Below, one piece after another: positions 26,870 to 36,905 of a stretch of DNA of 64,000 nucleotides. A program made the position numbers and the translations under genes. Under the pieces are notes generated by a model. It was not told the origin of the DNA, made no database searches, and saw nothing but the letters and a program-made list of their open reading frames with translations. Source of the DNA: Pseudonocardiaceae bacterium (lineage in GTDB: Bacteria > Actinomycetota > Actinomycetes > Mycobacteriales > Pseudonocardiaceae); contig WHSZ01000004.1 in the NCBI GenBank assembly GCA_009379845.1, positions 1-64,000 on the forward strand. The letters are read 5' to 3'. How positions within the stretch are numbered: the first letter of the stretch is position 1; the number at the start of each line of letters is the position of its first letter.

Positions 26870-27471
26870 TTGGCGAAGTAACTGGCGGTGGGCCGGGATC
26901 GGGTGGCCTCACTCGACCCCGGCTCCTCGTCGTCTCGGGGCCGTCCGGCGTCGGCAAGTCCAGCGTGGTCTCCGAGTTGCGCCGGCTGTTGCCGGAGCTC
27001 TACTTCAGTGTGTCGGTCACCACACGGCCACCGCGGTCGGGGGAGAACGACGGCGAGCACTACCACTTCGTGGACGATGCCGCGTTCGACCGGCTGATCA
27101 CGTCTGGTGAACTGCTCGAGCACGCGGAGTACGCCGGTTACCGATACGGCACCCCGCGCGGGCCGGTTGAACGGGCGCTGGATTCCGGTCGGCCGGCCGT
27201 GCTGGAAATCGAGCTGGCCGGTGCCAGGCAAGTCCGCAAGGCCATGCCCGAGGCGGTGCTGGTGATGCTGACCCCGCCGACCTGGCGGGAGCTGGTCGAC
27301 CGGCTCACCGCGCGCGGGACCGAAGATCCCGCCGTCGTGGCCCGCAGGCTGGAGACCGCGGAACGGGAGCTGTCCGCCCGTGACGAATTCGACACGCTCG
27401 TGGTGAACGCCGACGTGCGGTCGGCCGCGCGGGAATTGCTAACCTTGATAACTGGTGACACATCTACGTGA
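26866..27471 (+). CDS. gmk: Guanylate kinase
   Basis: The 201-residue protein contains the P-loop [15 protein letters not shown] and the GMP-binding segment [20 protein letters not shown]. It phosphorylates GMP to GDP. The GTG start lies within the last bases of mihF (GTGA), giving coupling. Length is normal. Confidence 0.96.
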   Translation: MIGEVTGGGPGSGGLTRPRLLVVSGPSGVGKSSVVSELRRLLPELYFSVSVTTRPPRSGENDGEHYHFVDDAAFDRLITSGELLEHAEYAGYRYGTPRGPVERALDSGRPAVLEIELAGARQVRKAMPEAVLVMLTPPTWRELVDRLTARGTEDPAVVARRLETAERELSARDEFDTLVVNADVRSAARELLTLITGDTST

Positions 27472-27510
27472 CGTCTCATCTTCGCGACATCCCATCTTCG
27501 TGACATCACA
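27467..27510. repeat. 16-bp tandem repeat at the gmk-rpoZ junction
   Basis: CGTGACGTCTCATCTT (27467-27482), CGCGACATCCCATCTT (27483-27498) and a partial CGTGACATCACA (27499-27510) follow one another. A weaker start, GGTGACACATCTA, lies just before. The repeat covers the gmk stop and ends before the rpoZ ribosome binding site. Its role is unknown. Confidence 0.65.
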
Positions 27511-27522
27511 GGAGCGTTCTGA

Positions 27523-27810
27523 GTGAGCATCCCCACCGCGTTTGGCATGCAGACCGAGCCTGCCCTGGCTCAGGAGGGCATCACCGACCCGCCCATCGAT
27601 GACCTGCTCGAGAAGGTCAGCTCGAAGTACGCGTTGGTGATCTACTCGGCCAAGCGCGCCCGTCAGATCAACGACTACTACGCCCAGCTCGGCGAGGGCC
27701 TGCTGGAATACGTCGGCCCGCTGGTCGAGCCGGGGCCGCGGGAGAAGCCGCTGTCCATCGCCCTTCGGGAAATCCACACCGGCCTGCTCGAGCACACCGA
27801 GGGCGAGTGA
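27523..27810 (+). CDS. rpoZ: RNA polymerase omega subunit
   Basis: The 95-residue protein matches actinobacterial omega: [31 protein letters not shown]. It aids beta-prime folding and assembly of core polymerase. The GTG start follows GGAG at 8-11 bases. The stop overlaps coaBC by GTGA. Confidence 0.96.
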   Translation: MSIPTAFGMQTEPALAQEGITDPPIDDLLEKVSSKYALVIYSAKRARQINDYYAQLGEGLLEYVGPLVEPGPREKPLSIALREIHTGLLEHTEGE

Positions 27811-29057
27811 ATTCAGCGCCGGCCGGGCCGGTCGAGCCCGCCCGAACCCGCCGCGTCGTCCTCGGTGTAGGCGCCGGAATCGCCGCCTACAAAGCCTGTG
27901 AGGTGCTGCGCGGGCTGACCGAGGCCGGGCACGAGGTACGCGTCGTGCCGACCGAGGCCGCGCTGCGGTTCGTCGGCGCGGCGACCTTCGAGGCGCTGTC
28001 CGGCCAGCCGGTGCACACCGGCGTGTTCTCCGACGTGCCCGAGGTGCCGCATGTGCGCCTCGGCCAGGAGGCCGACCTGGTGCTGGTGGTGCCGGCGACC
28101 GCGGATCTGCTGGCGAAGGCCGCGCACGGCACGGCGGACGATCTGCTGACCAGCACGTTGCTCACCGCGCGCTGCCCGGTGCTGATGTTCCCCGCGATGC
28201 ACACCGAGATGTGGGAGCACCCGGCCACCCAGGCGAACGTGGCGCTGCTCAGGCAGCGCGGCACCGTTGTCACCGAACCCGATTCCGGCAGGCTGACCGG
28301 TGCGGACTCCGGAAAGGGCAGGCTCGCCGATCCCGCCGAGATCGTGGATCTCGCGCGGTTGCTGCTCGCCCGTCCGGACGCGCTGCCGTGGGACATGACC
28401 GGCATGCGGGTGGTGGTGTCGGCCGGCGGCACGCGGGAGCCCATCGATCCGGTGCGCTGGCTCGGCAACCGCTCGTCCGGGAAGCAGGGCTACGCGCTGG
28501 CGAGAGTCGCCGCGCAGCGGGGTGCCGACGTCACGCTGGTCGCCGCGCACACCGCTCCGCTGCCGCGGCCGGCCGGCGTGCGCGTCGAGCACGTGGGTAC
28601 CGCCGAACAGCTCCGGGACGCGATACATCTGGCGGCCGTCGACGCCGACGTGGTGGTGATGGCGGCGGCGGTCGCGGACTTCCGGCCGACGAGGCTGGCC
28701 GGGCACAAGATCAAGAAAACCGACCTGGAGCCCGAACCGATCGCGCTGGCGCGCAATCCCGACGTGCTCGCCGAACTGGTCTCGGCCCGCAAATCGGGGC
28801 AGACGCTGGTCGGTTTCGCCGCCGAGACGGGGGATTCCGGCGCCGATGTGCTGGAGCACGCGCGGGCCAAACTCAAGCGCAAGGGCTGCGACCTCCTTGT
28901 GGTGAACGCCGTCGGCGAGGGCAAAGCCTTCGAAGTCGAGGACAACGACGGCTGGCTGCTGTCCGCGGACGGTGTTGAGACGCAGATCCCGTTCGGCGCG
29001 AAGTCCCAGCTGGCCGTCGCGGTCTGGGATGCCGTGATGAGCCTGCGCCGGCGCTGA
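27807..29057 (+). CDS. coaBC: Bifunctional phosphopantothenoylcysteine decarboxylase/phosphopantothenate-cysteine ligase
   Basis: The 416-residue protein has the CoaC flavoprotein domain ([18 protein letters not shown]; His in [14 protein letters not shown] region) and the CoaB domain starting near residue 200 ([36 protein letters not shown]). It makes 4'-phosphopantetheine from phosphopantothenate and cysteine in coenzyme A synthesis. It is coupled to rpoZ. Confidence 0.96.
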   Translation: MNSAPAGPVEPARTRRVVLGVGAGIAAYKACEVLRGLTEAGHEVRVVPTEAALRFVGAATFEALSGQPVHTGVFSDVPEVPHVRLGQEADLVLVVPATADLLAKAAHGTADDLLTSTLLTARCPVLMFPAMHTEMWEHPATQANVALLRQRGTVVTEPDSGRLTGADSGKGRLADPAEIVDLARLLLARPDALPWDMTGMRVVVSAGGTREPIDPVRWLGNRSSGKQGYALARVAAQRGADVTLVAAHTAPLPRPAGVRVEHVGTAEQLRDAIHLAAVDADVVVMAAAVADFRPTRLAGHKIKKTDLEPEPIALARNPDVLAELVSARKSGQTLVGFAAETGDSGADVLEHARAKLKRKGCDLLVVNAVGEGKAFEVEDNDGWLLSADGVETQIPFGAKSQLAVAVWDAVMSLRRR

Positions 29058-29062
29058 AAGCC

Positions 29063-29068
29063 GTACGC
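29063..29068 (+). promoter_or_regulatory. Possible -10 box TACGCT upstream of metK
   Basis: TACGCT lies just after the coaBC stop and about 70 bases before the metK start. It fits the TANNNT actinobacterial -10 form. No clear -35 box, so the call is weak. Confidence 0.3.
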
Positions 29069-29139
29069 TTGCCTCAGCGGCTCAACGCCGGCCCATGGCG
29101 CTCATGGCGGGCTCAGCGGCGAGAAGTTGGGAGCGAGAC

Positions 29140-30342
29140 GTGAACGGATCGATCCGGCGGCTGTTCACCAGCGAGTCGGTCACCGAAGGGCACCCGGACA
29201 AGATCTGCGACGCGATCAGCGATTCGATCCTGGACGCGTTGCTCCGCGAGGATCCGCGTAGCCACGTCGCGGTGGAAACGCTGATCACCACCGGCCAGGT
29301 GCATGTCGCCGGCGAGGTGACCACCGAGGCGTACGTGGACATCCCCGGCCTGGTCCGGGAAGTGATCCTCGGGATCGGCTACGACTCGTCGGCCAAGGGG
29401 TTCGACGGCAACTCGTGCGGCGTCAACGTGGCAATCGGCTCGCAGTCCCCGGACATCGCGCAGGGCGTAGAGACCGCGTACGAATCGCGGCTGGAGAGCG
29501 CGCTTGACGAGCTGGACCGGCAGGGCGCGGGCGATCAGGGGTTGATGTTCGGCTACGCGTGCGGTGACACGCCGGAGCTGATGCCGCTGCCGATCGCGCT
29601 CGCGCACCGGTTGTCGCGCCGGCTCGCGCAGGCGCGCAACGACGAGGTGCTGCCGTACCTGCGGCCGGACGGCAAGACGCAGGTGACCATCGAGTACGCC
29701 GGGGAGCAGGCGGTCAAGCTGGACACGATCGTGGTGTCCACGCAGCACGCGGACGGCATCGACCTGGAAAGCACCCTTGGTGCGGATATCCGCGAGCACG
29801 TGGTGACGCCGGAACTGGAGCGGCTCGCGCTGGACGTGACCGAGCCGCGGTTGCTGGTGAACCCCACGGGCCGGTTCGTGATCGGCGGGCCGATGGGGGA
29901 TGCGGGGCTGACCGGCCGCAAGATCGTGGTGGACACCTACGGCGGGATGGCAAGGCACGGCGGCGGCGCGTTCTCCGGCAAGGATCCGTCCAAGGTGGAC
30001 CGGTCGGCGAGCTACGCGATGCGCTGGGTGGCGAAGAACGTGGTGGCCGCCGGGCTGGCTGGACGGATCGAGGTGCAGGTCGCGTATGCCATCGGGAAGG
30101 CGGCGCCGGTCGGGTTGTTCGTGGAGACGTTCGGCACCGAGACGGTGGACCCTGTGAAGATCCAGACCGCGATCGCGGAGGTGTTCGACCTGCGGCCGGC
30201 CGCGATCATCCGGGATCTGGACCTGCTGCGCCCGATCTACGCGCAGACCTCGGCGTATGGCCATTTCGGCCGCCCGGATCTGGACCTGCCCTGGGAACGT
30301 ACCGACCGCGCCGGCGCGCTGAAATCCGCCGCCGGCGCGTGA
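29140..30342 (+). CDS. metK: S-adenosylmethionine synthetase
   Basis: The 400-residue enzyme carries the signatures [30 protein letters not shown] and [16 protein letters not shown]. It makes SAM from ATP and methionine. The GTG at 29140 ([13 protein letters not shown]) is chosen over 29095 because MetK proteins normally start a few residues before RLFTSESV and GGGAGCGAG precedes it. Confidence 0.97.
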   Translation: MNGSIRRLFTSESVTEGHPDKICDAISDSILDALLREDPRSHVAVETLITTGQVHVAGEVTTEAYVDIPGLVREVILGIGYDSSAKGFDGNSCGVNVAIGSQSPDIAQGVETAYESRLESALDELDRQGAGDQGLMFGYACGDTPELMPLPIALAHRLSRRLAQARNDEVLPYLRPDGKTQVTIEYAGEQAVKLDTIVVSTQHADGIDLESTLGADIREHVVTPELERLALDVTEPRLLVNPTGRFVIGGPMGDAGLTGRKIVVDTYGGMARHGGGAFSGKDPSKVDRSASYAMRWVAKNVVAAGLAGRIEVQVAYAIGKAAPVGLFVETFGTETVDPVKIQTAIAEVFDLRPAAIIRDLDLLRPIYAQTSAYGHFGRPDLDLPWERTDRAGALKSAAGA

Positions 30343-30377
30343 GCCGGATACTTGCTCCGAGTGCTCAGCTAGTCGGA

Positions 30378-30397
30378 GTACTCATCTTGAGTACCAT
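30378..30397 (+). promoter_or_regulatory. Operator-like inverted repeat over the -10 box of the DUF433 gene
   Basis: GTACTCA (30378-30384) and TGAGTAC (30388-30394) form a perfect 7-bp inverted repeat with spacer TCT. A related half, AGTGCTCA, lies at 30360-30367. The box TACCAT (30392-30397) overlaps the right arm and lies six bases before the GTG, so the transcript may be leaderless. Antitoxin-type autoregulation is a reasonable inference. Confidence 0.55.
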
Positions 30398-30403
30398 CAA
30401 AGG

Positions 30404-30634
30404 GTGGCTCACGAGCGGATCACCATCGACCCAGCGCGGATGCAGGGGTTGCCCTGCATCCGTGACACGCGGGTAACCGTGTCCGCCGTGCTGGGGCAAT
30501 TGGCCGCCGGCCGGACTATCGAGGAGATCATCGAGGACTACCCGTACCTCGATCGGGCGGATATCCTCGCCGCACTCGAATTTGCTGCTGCCGTGGTCCA
30601 GGAGCGTGAGTTGCCGCTCTCTCGACCGGCATGA
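30404..30634 (+). CDS. DUF433-domain protein, likely antitoxin
   Basis: The 76-residue protein is a DUF433 winged helix-turn-helix: RITIDPARMQGLPCIRDTRVTVSAVLGQLAAGRTIEEIIEDYP, then a helical tail. DUF433 proteins are commonly antitoxins paired with PIN-like toxins and bind their own promoter. Starts at GTG. It overlaps the next gene by ATGA and lies between metK and priA, where relatives usually have no such pair, suggesting it is an acquired cassette. Confidence 0.85.
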   Translation: MAHERITIDPARMQGLPCIRDTRVTVSAVLGQLAAGRTIEEIIEDYPYLDRADILAALEFAAAVVQERELPLSRPA

Positions 30635-30993
30635 AGCTACTCGTCGACGCGAACCTATCGCCGCGAGTCACCGCACAACTGGCGGCGAGGTACGAGGCGA
30701 TGCACGTGGGCGAAGTCGGAATGTTGACGGCGACCGACGAAAAAATCTTGGCGTACGCGGTGGCTAACGATTGTGTGATCGTGTCTGCGGACAGTGACTT
30801 TGCCACGATGCTCGCCTTGACCGGAGCTCACGTTCCCTCGCTCGTGTTGCTGCGTTCGGCTGACCGCCTGACGCCTGACGAGCAGTCCAGCTTGTTAATG
30901 GCGAACCTGCCTGCTGTGCACGATGAACTCGTGGCTGGCGCGGTCGTATCGCTGTCAACAGAGCACCTTCGGGTTCGACGGCTGCCAATCTGA
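30631..30993 (+). CDS. DUF5615 PIN-like protein, likely toxin ribonuclease
   Basis: This 120-residue protein has Asp-rich PIN-like motifs: KLLVDANLSPRV near the start and CVIVSADSDFATML in the middle, the usual acidic positions for metal binding. The Mut7-C/DUF5615 family is the toxin partner of DUF433 antitoxins. It is translationally coupled to the DUF433 gene. RNase activity is inferred. GC content is lower than in neighbours. Confidence 0.85.
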   Translation: MKLLVDANLSPRVTAQLAARYEAMHVGEVGMLTATDEKILAYAVANDCVIVSADSDFATMLALTGAHVPSLVLLRSADRLTPDEQSSLLMANLPAVHDELVAGAVVSLSTEHLRVRRLPI

Positions 30994-31104
30994 TCAACCG
31001 CACACTGTGTCGCATTGGTTACGATATGCGTTCCACAAGATGCCGCGAGGTGATACCTGGGTGCGGAAGGGGGGCGTCGGCGGGCTCTGGTAGAGACAGC
31101 GACC

Positions 31105-33120
31105 ATGACCAGCACCCGGCGCGCGCGAAAAGGGGAGCGGCGGCCTGCCGCGCACCTGCCGATCGCGCGGGTGTACGTGGACGTCCCGCTGGCCCACCTG
31201 GACCGCCCGTTCGATTACCAGGTGCCCGAGCAGCTGGACGCGGACGCGGTGCCGGGGTGCAGGGTGCGGGTGCGGTTCGCCGGCCAGCTGGTGGACGGTT
31301 ACCTCGTCCAGCGTGTGTCCGACACCGACCACGTCGGACGCCTCGCCTTCCTGGAACGCGTGACCTCGCCCGAACCGGTGCTCACCCCGGAGCTCGCCGA
31401 GCTCGCCCGCGGTGTCGCCGACCGCTACGCCGGCTGCATGGTCGACGTGCTCCGGCTGGCCATCCCGCCCCGGCACGCCAAGGTGGAGGCCGAAGACGTG
31501 GCGGAGCCGACCGGCGCCCCGCCCCCGCCGGAGCACACCGGCTGGCACCGCTACCCCCGCGGCACCGCCTTCATGGAGGCGCTGGCTGCCGAGCGGCACG
31601 CCCGCGCGGTGTGGCAGGCGGCGCCCGACGAGGACTGGCCGGCGCGGTTGGCAGCGGCCGCTGCCGTGACCGCGGCCGCCGGCAGGGGCACCGTGCTCGT
31701 GGTCCCCGACCACCGGGACGTGGACCGGTTGCACGCCGCCTGCACCGCGCTGCTCGGCGCCGACCGGGTGGTCGCGCTTTCCGCCGACCTCGGGCCGGCC
31801 AAGCGATACCGGCGCTGGCTCGCGGTGCGCCGCGGCATCGCCAAGGTGGTCGTCGGGACGAGGGCGGCGATGTTCGCGCCGGTCGCCGAGCCCGGGTTGT
31901 TCGTGGTCTGGGACGACGGTGACGACCTGCACGCCGAACCCCGCGCCCCGTACCCGCACGTGCGGGACGTGCTGGTGCAGCGCGCCCATCAGACCGGCAC
32001 CGCGCTGCTCGTCGCCGGGTTCGCCCGCACCGCGGAGGCGCAGCTACTGGTCGAATCGGGCTGGGCGCACGCGATCGCGGCGAGCAGGGACACGGTGCGC
32101 ACGGCGGCGCCGAGGGTCACCGCGATCGGGGAGAGCGACGCGCAGCTGGCGCGTGACGAGGCGGCCCGCTCCGCCCGGCTGCCGTCCGTGGCGTTCGACG
32201 TGGCCAGGCGGGCCTTGCGGGACGGTGCCCCGGTGCTCGTGCAGGTGCCCCGCCGCGGCTACGTGCCGGCGCTGGCCTGCGGCGACTGCCGATCGCCCGC
32301 CCGGTGCCGGCGATGCGCCGGCCCGCTGGCGCTGCCTGGGAGGCACCGGGACGGCGAGCACCGGCCGGCGACCTGCCGGTGGTGCGGGCACGGCGAACCG
32401 TCGTTCCGCTGCCCGGAGTGCGGATCAAGGCGGATCCGCGCGGTGGTGGTCGGCGCCGGCCGTACCGCGGAGGAGCTCGGCAGGGCGTTCGCGGGGGCGA
32501 CGGTGCGCACCTCCGGCCGGGACGAGGTGCTCTCCAGCGTGCCCGGCTCGCCCGCACTGGTGGTCGCGACGCCGGGCGCCGAGCCGGTCGCGGAAGGCGG
32601 TTACGGCGCGGCGCTGCTGCTGGACGGCTGGGCGTTGCTGGGGCGGGCGGACCTGCGTGCCGGCGAGGAAACGCTGCGCAGGTGGATGACCGCGGCCGCG
32701 CTGGTGCGCCCGGCAGGCGACGGCGGCAGGGTCGTGGTCATCGCCGAATCCGCGCTCGTTCCGGTGCAGGCGCTGGTGCGCTGGGACCCCGCGTGGCACG
32801 CCGAGCAGGAGCTCGCCGGGCGAACCGAGCTCGGGTTCCCGCCAGCCGTGCGGATGGCCACCGTGGACGGGGTGCCCAGCGCGGTCGCCGCCCTGCTGGA
32901 CGAACTCGAGGTGCCGGAAGGCGGCGAGGTACTTGGCCCGGTGCCGCTCGGCGAGCTGGACGGGGAGGGCAACGCCGATCGGGAGCGGGCGCTGGTGCGG
33001 GTGGCGCGGCCACAGGGCAGGGCGCTGGCCGGGGCGCTGTCCGCGGCGGTGGCGCGGCGCACCGCGCGCAAGGAGCCCGACTCGGTGCGGGTGCGGCTGG
33101 ACCCCCTGGAGATTGTCTAG
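31105..33120 (+). CDS. priA: Primosomal protein PriA (degenerate helicase)
   Basis: The 671-residue protein has the PriA N-terminal DNA-binding domain (VYVDVPLAHLDRPFDYQVPEQ) and the zinc-binding region around 390-440 with the paired Cys motifs CGDC, CRRC, CRWC, CPEC. I find no Walker A GxGKT and only a WDDGDD where the DExH box should be. Loss of helicase motifs is known for actinobacterial PriA, so it is unlikely to be an active helicase. It should still recognise stalled forks. The gene precedes fmt, as in mycobacteria. A possible -10 box TACGAT lies at 31020-31025. Confidence 0.92.
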   Translation: MTSTRRARKGERRPAAHLPIARVYVDVPLAHLDRPFDYQVPEQLDADAVPGCRVRVRFAGQLVDGYLVQRVSDTDHVGRLAFLERVTSPEPVLTPELAELARGVADRYAGCMVDVLRLAIPPRHAKVEAEDVAEPTGAPPPPEHTGWHRYPRGTAFMEALAAERHARAVWQAAPDEDWPARLAAAAAVTAAAGRGTVLVVPDHRDVDRLHAACTALLGADRVVALSADLGPAKRYRRWLAVRRGIAKVVVGTRAAMFAPVAEPGLFVVWDDGDDLHAEPRAPYPHVRDVLVQRAHQTGTALLVAGFARTAEAQLLVESGWAHAIAASRDTVRTAAPRVTAIGESDAQLARDEAARSARLPSVAFDVARRALRDGAPVLVQVPRRGYVPALACGDCRSPARCRRCAGPLALPGRHRDGEHRPATCRWCGHGEPSFRCPECGSRRIRAVVVGAGRTAEELGRAFAGATVRTSGRDEVLSSVPGSPALVVATPGAEPVAEGGYGAALLLDGWALLGRADLRAGEETLRRWMTAAALVRPAGDGGRVVVIAESALVPVQALVRWDPAWHAEQELAGRTELGFPPAVRMATVDGVPSAVAALLDELEVPEGGEVLGPVPLGELDGEGNADRERALVRVARPQGRALAGALSAAVARRTARKEPDSVRVRLDPLEIV

Positions 33121-33207
33121 CTGCCGGTGAGTACCTTCGGCTGCTATGGCAACGGCGGTATTTGATGGCTCGACGCCGGCGAGTACGCCTCGCGGTACGC
33201 ACGGCTG

Positions 33208-34131
33208 ATGCGGCTGGTATTCGCGGGGACACCGCCGGCCGCGCTGCCCACGCTGCGTGCGTTGCTCGCCTCCGAGCGCCACGAGGTGGTGGCCGTGCTG
33301 ACCAGGCCGGACGCGCCGGTCGGCCGGGGCCGCAGGCTGGAGCGTTCGCCGGTTGGCGCGCTCGCCGACGAGCACGAGATCCCGGTGTTCACCCCGGCCC
33401 GGATCGACGAGGACTTCCGGTGCGCGCTCACCGAGCTCGCACCGGACTGCTGCCCCGTCGTCGCGTACGGCGCTCTGCTGCCGCAGTCCGTGTTGGACAT
33501 CCCCCAGCACGGCTGGGTGAACCTGCACTTCTCCCTGCTGCCGGCCTGGCGCGGGGCCGCGCCGGTGCAGGCCGCGATCCGCAGCGGTGACGAGATCACC
33601 GGCGCGAGCACCTTCCGCATCGTGCGTGAGCTGGATGCCGGACCGGTGTTCGGCGTGGTGACCGAGCGCGTGTGGGAGTGGGACACCGCGGGAGACCTGC
33701 TCGACCGGCTCGCCGTCACCGGCGCCGACCTCATGTTGTCCACAATGGACGGTATCGAGGAGGGCACGTTGGTTCCTCGCGAACAGCAGGCGGACGAGGT
33801 GAGCTACGCCGGCAAGGTCACGGCGGAGGATGCCCGCGTGCCGTTCACCGACCCGGCGACCACCGTCGACCGGTTGATCCGCTCGGTGACCCCTGATCCC
33901 GGTGCCTGGTGCGAGTTCCGAGGTGAGCGGTTGAAGCTCGGACCGGTCGTGCCCAGCCAAGATCCCGGGCTGGAACCCGGCGAGATCCGAGCCGGCCGCA
34001 AGCAGGTGCTGGTGGGCACCGGCACCCAGCCGGTAAGACTGGGTGAGGTGCAGGCGCAGGGGAAGAAACGGATGAGCGCGGCGGACTGGGCACGCGGCAG
34101 CAGGATCGAGCCCGGGGAGCGGCTGCGGTGA
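33208..34131 (+). CDS. fmt: Methionyl-tRNA formyltransferase
   Basis: The 307-residue enzyme starts [16 protein letters not shown] and contains the active-site segment [21 protein letters not shown] (Asn, His) and the C-terminal beta-barrel domain with [15 protein letters not shown]. It formylates initiator Met-tRNA. rsmB starts within its last codon. The 87 bases upstream, after priA, hold no gene. Confidence 0.96.
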   Translation: MRLVFAGTPPAALPTLRALLASERHEVVAVLTRPDAPVGRGRRLERSPVGALADEHEIPVFTPARIDEDFRCALTELAPDCCPVVAYGALLPQSVLDIPQHGWVNLHFSLLPAWRGAAPVQAAIRSGDEITGASTFRIVRELDAGPVFGVVTERVWEWDTAGDLLDRLAVTGADLMLSTMDGIEEGTLVPREQQADEVSYAGKVTAEDARVPFTDPATTVDRLIRSVTPDPGAWCEFRGERLKLGPVVPSQDPGLEPGEIRAGRKQVLVGTGTQPVRLGEVQAQGKKRMSAADWARGSRIEPGERLR

Positions 34132-35558
34132 ACGAACGTCGGAAACACTCCTCACGCCCCGCGCACAACCGCCCGCCGCGGCGGCGATCCAGCCCGAGCG
34201 CTCCGCCCGCTGAGGACCCGGCAAGGCAGGCCGCGCTCGACACCCTGGCCGCGGTGCGCACCAGGGACGCGTACGCGAACCTGGTGCTTCCCGACCTGCT
34301 GCGGCAGCGGCGAATCACCGGCAGGGACGCCGCGCTGGCGACCGAGCTGGCCTACGGTGCCTGCCGCGCGCGGGGCCTGCTTGACGAGGTGCTCGCGGTC
34401 TGCAGCGACCGACCGTTGTCCGATATGGACGGTTCGGTGCTCGATGCGTTGCGCCTCGGTTGTTACCAGCTGCTGCGCACCCGAATTCCCGCGCATGCCG
34501 CGGTGGCTTCCACCGTCGATCTGGTACGTGCGACCGCAGGCTCGCGCATCGCGGGTTTCACCAACGCGGTACTGCGCGGGGTGTCCGAAAAGGACGAGGT
34601 GGCATGGCTTGCCGAGCTCGCGCCCGATCGGGAGCAGGACCCGATCGGGCACCACGCGCTGCGCTACGCGCACCCGCGCTGGATCGCGCGCGCGTTCGCC
34701 GAGGCGCTCGGTGACACCGGGGACGAGCTGGCTGCCGCTCTGGCCGCGGACGACTCCCGCCCGCAGGTGCACCTGGTAGCCAAGCCCGGCGAGATGAGCG
34801 CGGACGAACTGGCCGCGGTCACCGGCGGCGATCTCGCGCCGTACTCGCCCTACGGTGTCCGGCTGGACGACGGCGACCCCGGCGAGCTGGAACCGGTGCG
34901 CGAACACCTCGCCATCGTGCAGGACGAGGGCAGCCAGCTGTGCGCGCTCGCGCTGACCCGCGTCGACGTCGAAACCGATGCGGCCGAGCAGCGCTGGCTC
35001 GACCTGTGCGCGGGACCCGGCGGCAAGTCGGTGCTGCTCGGCGCGCTCGCCGGCCTGTCGGGTGCGACCGTGGACGCGGTGGAGAAGGCGGCCCACCGGG
35101 CGCGCCTGGTGCGCACGGCGTGCGCCGAGCTGCCGGTCACCGTGCACGAGGCGGACGGTCGCGATCCGGGCCTGCCGGCGGGTAGTTTCGACCGGGTGCT
35201 GGTCGACGCGCCGTGCACCGGGCTCGGGGCGCTGCGCCGTCGCCCGGAGGCACGGTGGCGCCGCCAGCCGACCGACGTCGGGGACCTGACCCGCCTGCAG
35301 CGGGAACTGCTCGGCTCCGCGCTCGAGCTCGTGCGCCCCGGCGGGGTGGTGGCCTACGTGGTGTGCAGCCCACATCTGGCCGAGACGACCGGCGTGCTGG
35401 CCGAGGCGGTGCGGCGCAGCGGGGCGCGGCAGCTGGACGCGCGCGAGTACTTCCCGGCGATGCCCGACCTCGGGCCGGGGCCGAACGTGCAGCTGTGGCC
35501 GCACCGGCATGGCACGGACGCGATGTTCTGTGCCTTGCTGCGGCGCCCGTCCGGCTGA
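34128..35558 (+). CDS. rsmB: 16S rRNA (cytosine-967-C5)-methyltransferase RsmB
   Basis: The 476-residue protein has an N-terminal NusB-like domain ([27 protein letters not shown]) and a C-terminal SAM-dependent methyltransferase with [16 protein letters not shown] and the catalytic-site [16 protein letters not shown] (PC motif). The second Cys in VVCSPHL is also present. It methylates C967 of 16S rRNA. Coupled to fmt by GTGA. Confidence 0.94.
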   Translation: MNERRKHSSRPAHNRPPRRRSSPSAPPAEDPARQAALDTLAAVRTRDAYANLVLPDLLRQRRITGRDAALATELAYGACRARGLLDEVLAVCSDRPLSDMDGSVLDALRLGCYQLLRTRIPAHAAVASTVDLVRATAGSRIAGFTNAVLRGVSEKDEVAWLAELAPDREQDPIGHHALRYAHPRWIARAFAEALGDTGDELAAALAADDSRPQVHLVAKPGEMSADELAAVTGGDLAPYSPYGVRLDDGDPGELEPVREHLAIVQDEGSQLCALALTRVDVETDAAEQRWLDLCAGPGGKSVLLGALAGLSGATVDAVEKAAHRARLVRTACAELPVTVHEADGRDPGLPAGSFDRVLVDAPCTGLGALRRRPEARWRRQPTDVGDLTRLQRELLGSALELVRPGGVVAYVVCSPHLAETTGVLAEAVRRSGARQLDAREYFPAMPDLGPGPNVQLWPHRHGTDAMFCALLRRPSG

Positions 35559-35573
35559 CCGCCCGGTTTCGCT

Positions 35574-35579
35574 ATGGTG
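35574..35579 (+). promoter_or_regulatory. Possible -10 box TATGGT upstream of the GT87 gene
   Basis: TATGGT lies 40 bases before the TTG start and 15 bases after the rsmB stop. It fits TANNNT, but no convincing -35 is seen. It would give the membrane glycosyltransferase its own promoter inside the conserved fmt-rpe region. Confidence 0.3.
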
Positions 35580-35619
35580 CGTTCGCGGGGAACCGGACGA
35601 AGCAGGGAGGCGTACAGCG

Positions 35620-36894
35620 TTGGCGGTCAGGTCCGTGGCAGAACGTGCCGTCGGCGGCCGGCTCGGCCGGATTCTGCTGGTTGTGGCGATCCTCGCTGAG
35701 ATCTTCGCGATCTGGATGGCCGCGCATATCCCGTACTACGAGTACATGGACACCCAGATCTACCGGTTCGGCGCCCTGGCGTTGCTCGACGGTGGTGACA
35801 TCTACGGCACGCTGCCGGCAACCAGCTCGGGGATCCAGCTCCCGTTCATCTACCCGCCATTCGCCGCGCTGCTGTTCGTTCCGCTGACCTGGCTTCCGGT
35901 GGAGGCGGCGATCTTCGTGTTCACGGTGCTGTCGCACGCCGCAGTGCTGGTCACCGCCTACTTGCTGGTGCGTTTCTCGCGACACGTGGCGCCGAGGGCC
36001 GGCCTCGTCGCCGCCGCGACCATCGGGATCGCGGCGCTGATCACGCTGGCCGAACCGGGCAGGCAGACCTTCGCCTACGGGCAGATCAACATGCTGCTGA
36101 TGGCGATGGTGATGGCCGACTGCCTGCTGCCGAAGACCGCATGGCCGCGCGGGCTGCTGGTCGGCATCGCCGCGGGCATCAAGCTGACCCCGCTGGCCTT
36201 CCTGGCCTTCTTCCTGCTGCGTAAGGACTTTCGCGCGGCACTGATCTCCGGCGCGACGTTCGCGGGCACCGTGCTGGTCGGTTGGATCGCCTCCCCCTCG
36301 GGCTCGGTGACCTGGTGGTTCGACCGGATGCTCTCCACAGCCGAAGGATTCAGCCCGACGTTCGCGGGGAACCTGACGATCCGCGGTCTGCTCGCCAAGC
36401 TCGAGGTGCCCGATCCGGGGCTCACCATCATGTGGGTGGGCATCGGCGGCTGCCTCGCGGTGCTGATGCTGGCCACCATGGGATACGCGCTGCGTGCGGA
36501 CAACATGCCGCTCGCGGTACTGGCGAACGCGATCTGGGCGTTGCTGGCCTCGCCGATTTCTTGGTCGCACCACTGGGTGTGGGCAGCGCCGGCGCTGATC
36601 GTGTTGCTCGGCATGGCGATCGGGAGGCGCCGGTACTCGCTGCTGGCCGCGGTGCTCGGCAGCGGGGCGATGCTCGTTCTCGCGCCGCACTGGGACCTGG
36701 CTCAGGTGAGCTCCGACGCGGCCGACTGGACGCTGATCGAACAGCTGGTCGGCAACGTTTACACCCTGATCGCGGTGGCGTTCCTGATCGCGGGCGCGGT
36801 GTGCTGGCTGCGCTCCCGACCGGCGGATGCCGGGCAGCGCCGGGTGCTCGCCGGCGGGCGGCCGCCAGAGCCCGACCCGGGGCGCGCTGCCTAG
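35620..36894 (+). CDS. Polyprenol-phosphate-mannose-type glycosyltransferase, family GT87
   Basis: This 424-residue integral membrane protein has about ten hydrophobic segments. Near the first external loop it carries [18 protein letters not shown], with the conserved Asp expected of GT-C enzymes such as PimE, and then [17 protein letters not shown]87 enzymes transfer mannose from polyprenyl phosphate to lipid or cell-wall glycans. I choose the TTG at 35620 because GGGAGG lies ten bases upstream and the earlier frame from 35509 is inside rsmB. It interrupts the usual rsmB-rpe order and ends 11 bases before rpe. Confidence 0.8.
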   Translation: MAVRSVAERAVGGRLGRILLVVAILAEIFAIWMAAHIPYYEYMDTQIYRFGALALLDGGDIYGTLPATSSGIQLPFIYPPFAALLFVPLTWLPVEAAIFVFTVLSHAAVLVTAYLLVRFSRHVAPRAGLVAAATIGIAALITLAEPGRQTFAYGQINMLLMAMVMADCLLPKTAWPRGLLVGIAAGIKLTPLAFLAFFLLRKDFRAALISGATFAGTVLVGWIASPSGSVTWWFDRMLSTAEGFSPTFAGNLTIRGLLAKLEVPDPGLTIMWVGIGGCLAVLMLATMGYALRADNMPLAVLANAIWALLASPISWSHHWVWAAPALIVLLGMAIGRRRYSLLAAVLGSGAMLVLAPHWDLAQVSSDAADWTLIEQLVGNVYTLIAVAFLIAGAVCWLRSRPADAGQRRVLAGGRPPEPDPGRAA

Positions 36895-36897
36895 ACT
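36892..36897 (+). promoter_or_regulatory. -10 box TAGACT of a probable leaderless rpe transcript
   Basis: TAGACT overlaps the stop of the preceding gene and ends eight bases before the rpe GTG. There is no Shine-Dalgarno sequence in the gap, which supports leaderless initiation. Confidence 0.45.
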
Positions 36898-36905
36898 GGG
36901 TAGCC

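Noticed and set aside
32425-34224. 599-residue minus-strand frame opposite priA-fmt
   Set aside because: Shadow frame across two well-recognised plus-strand genes; no domain.
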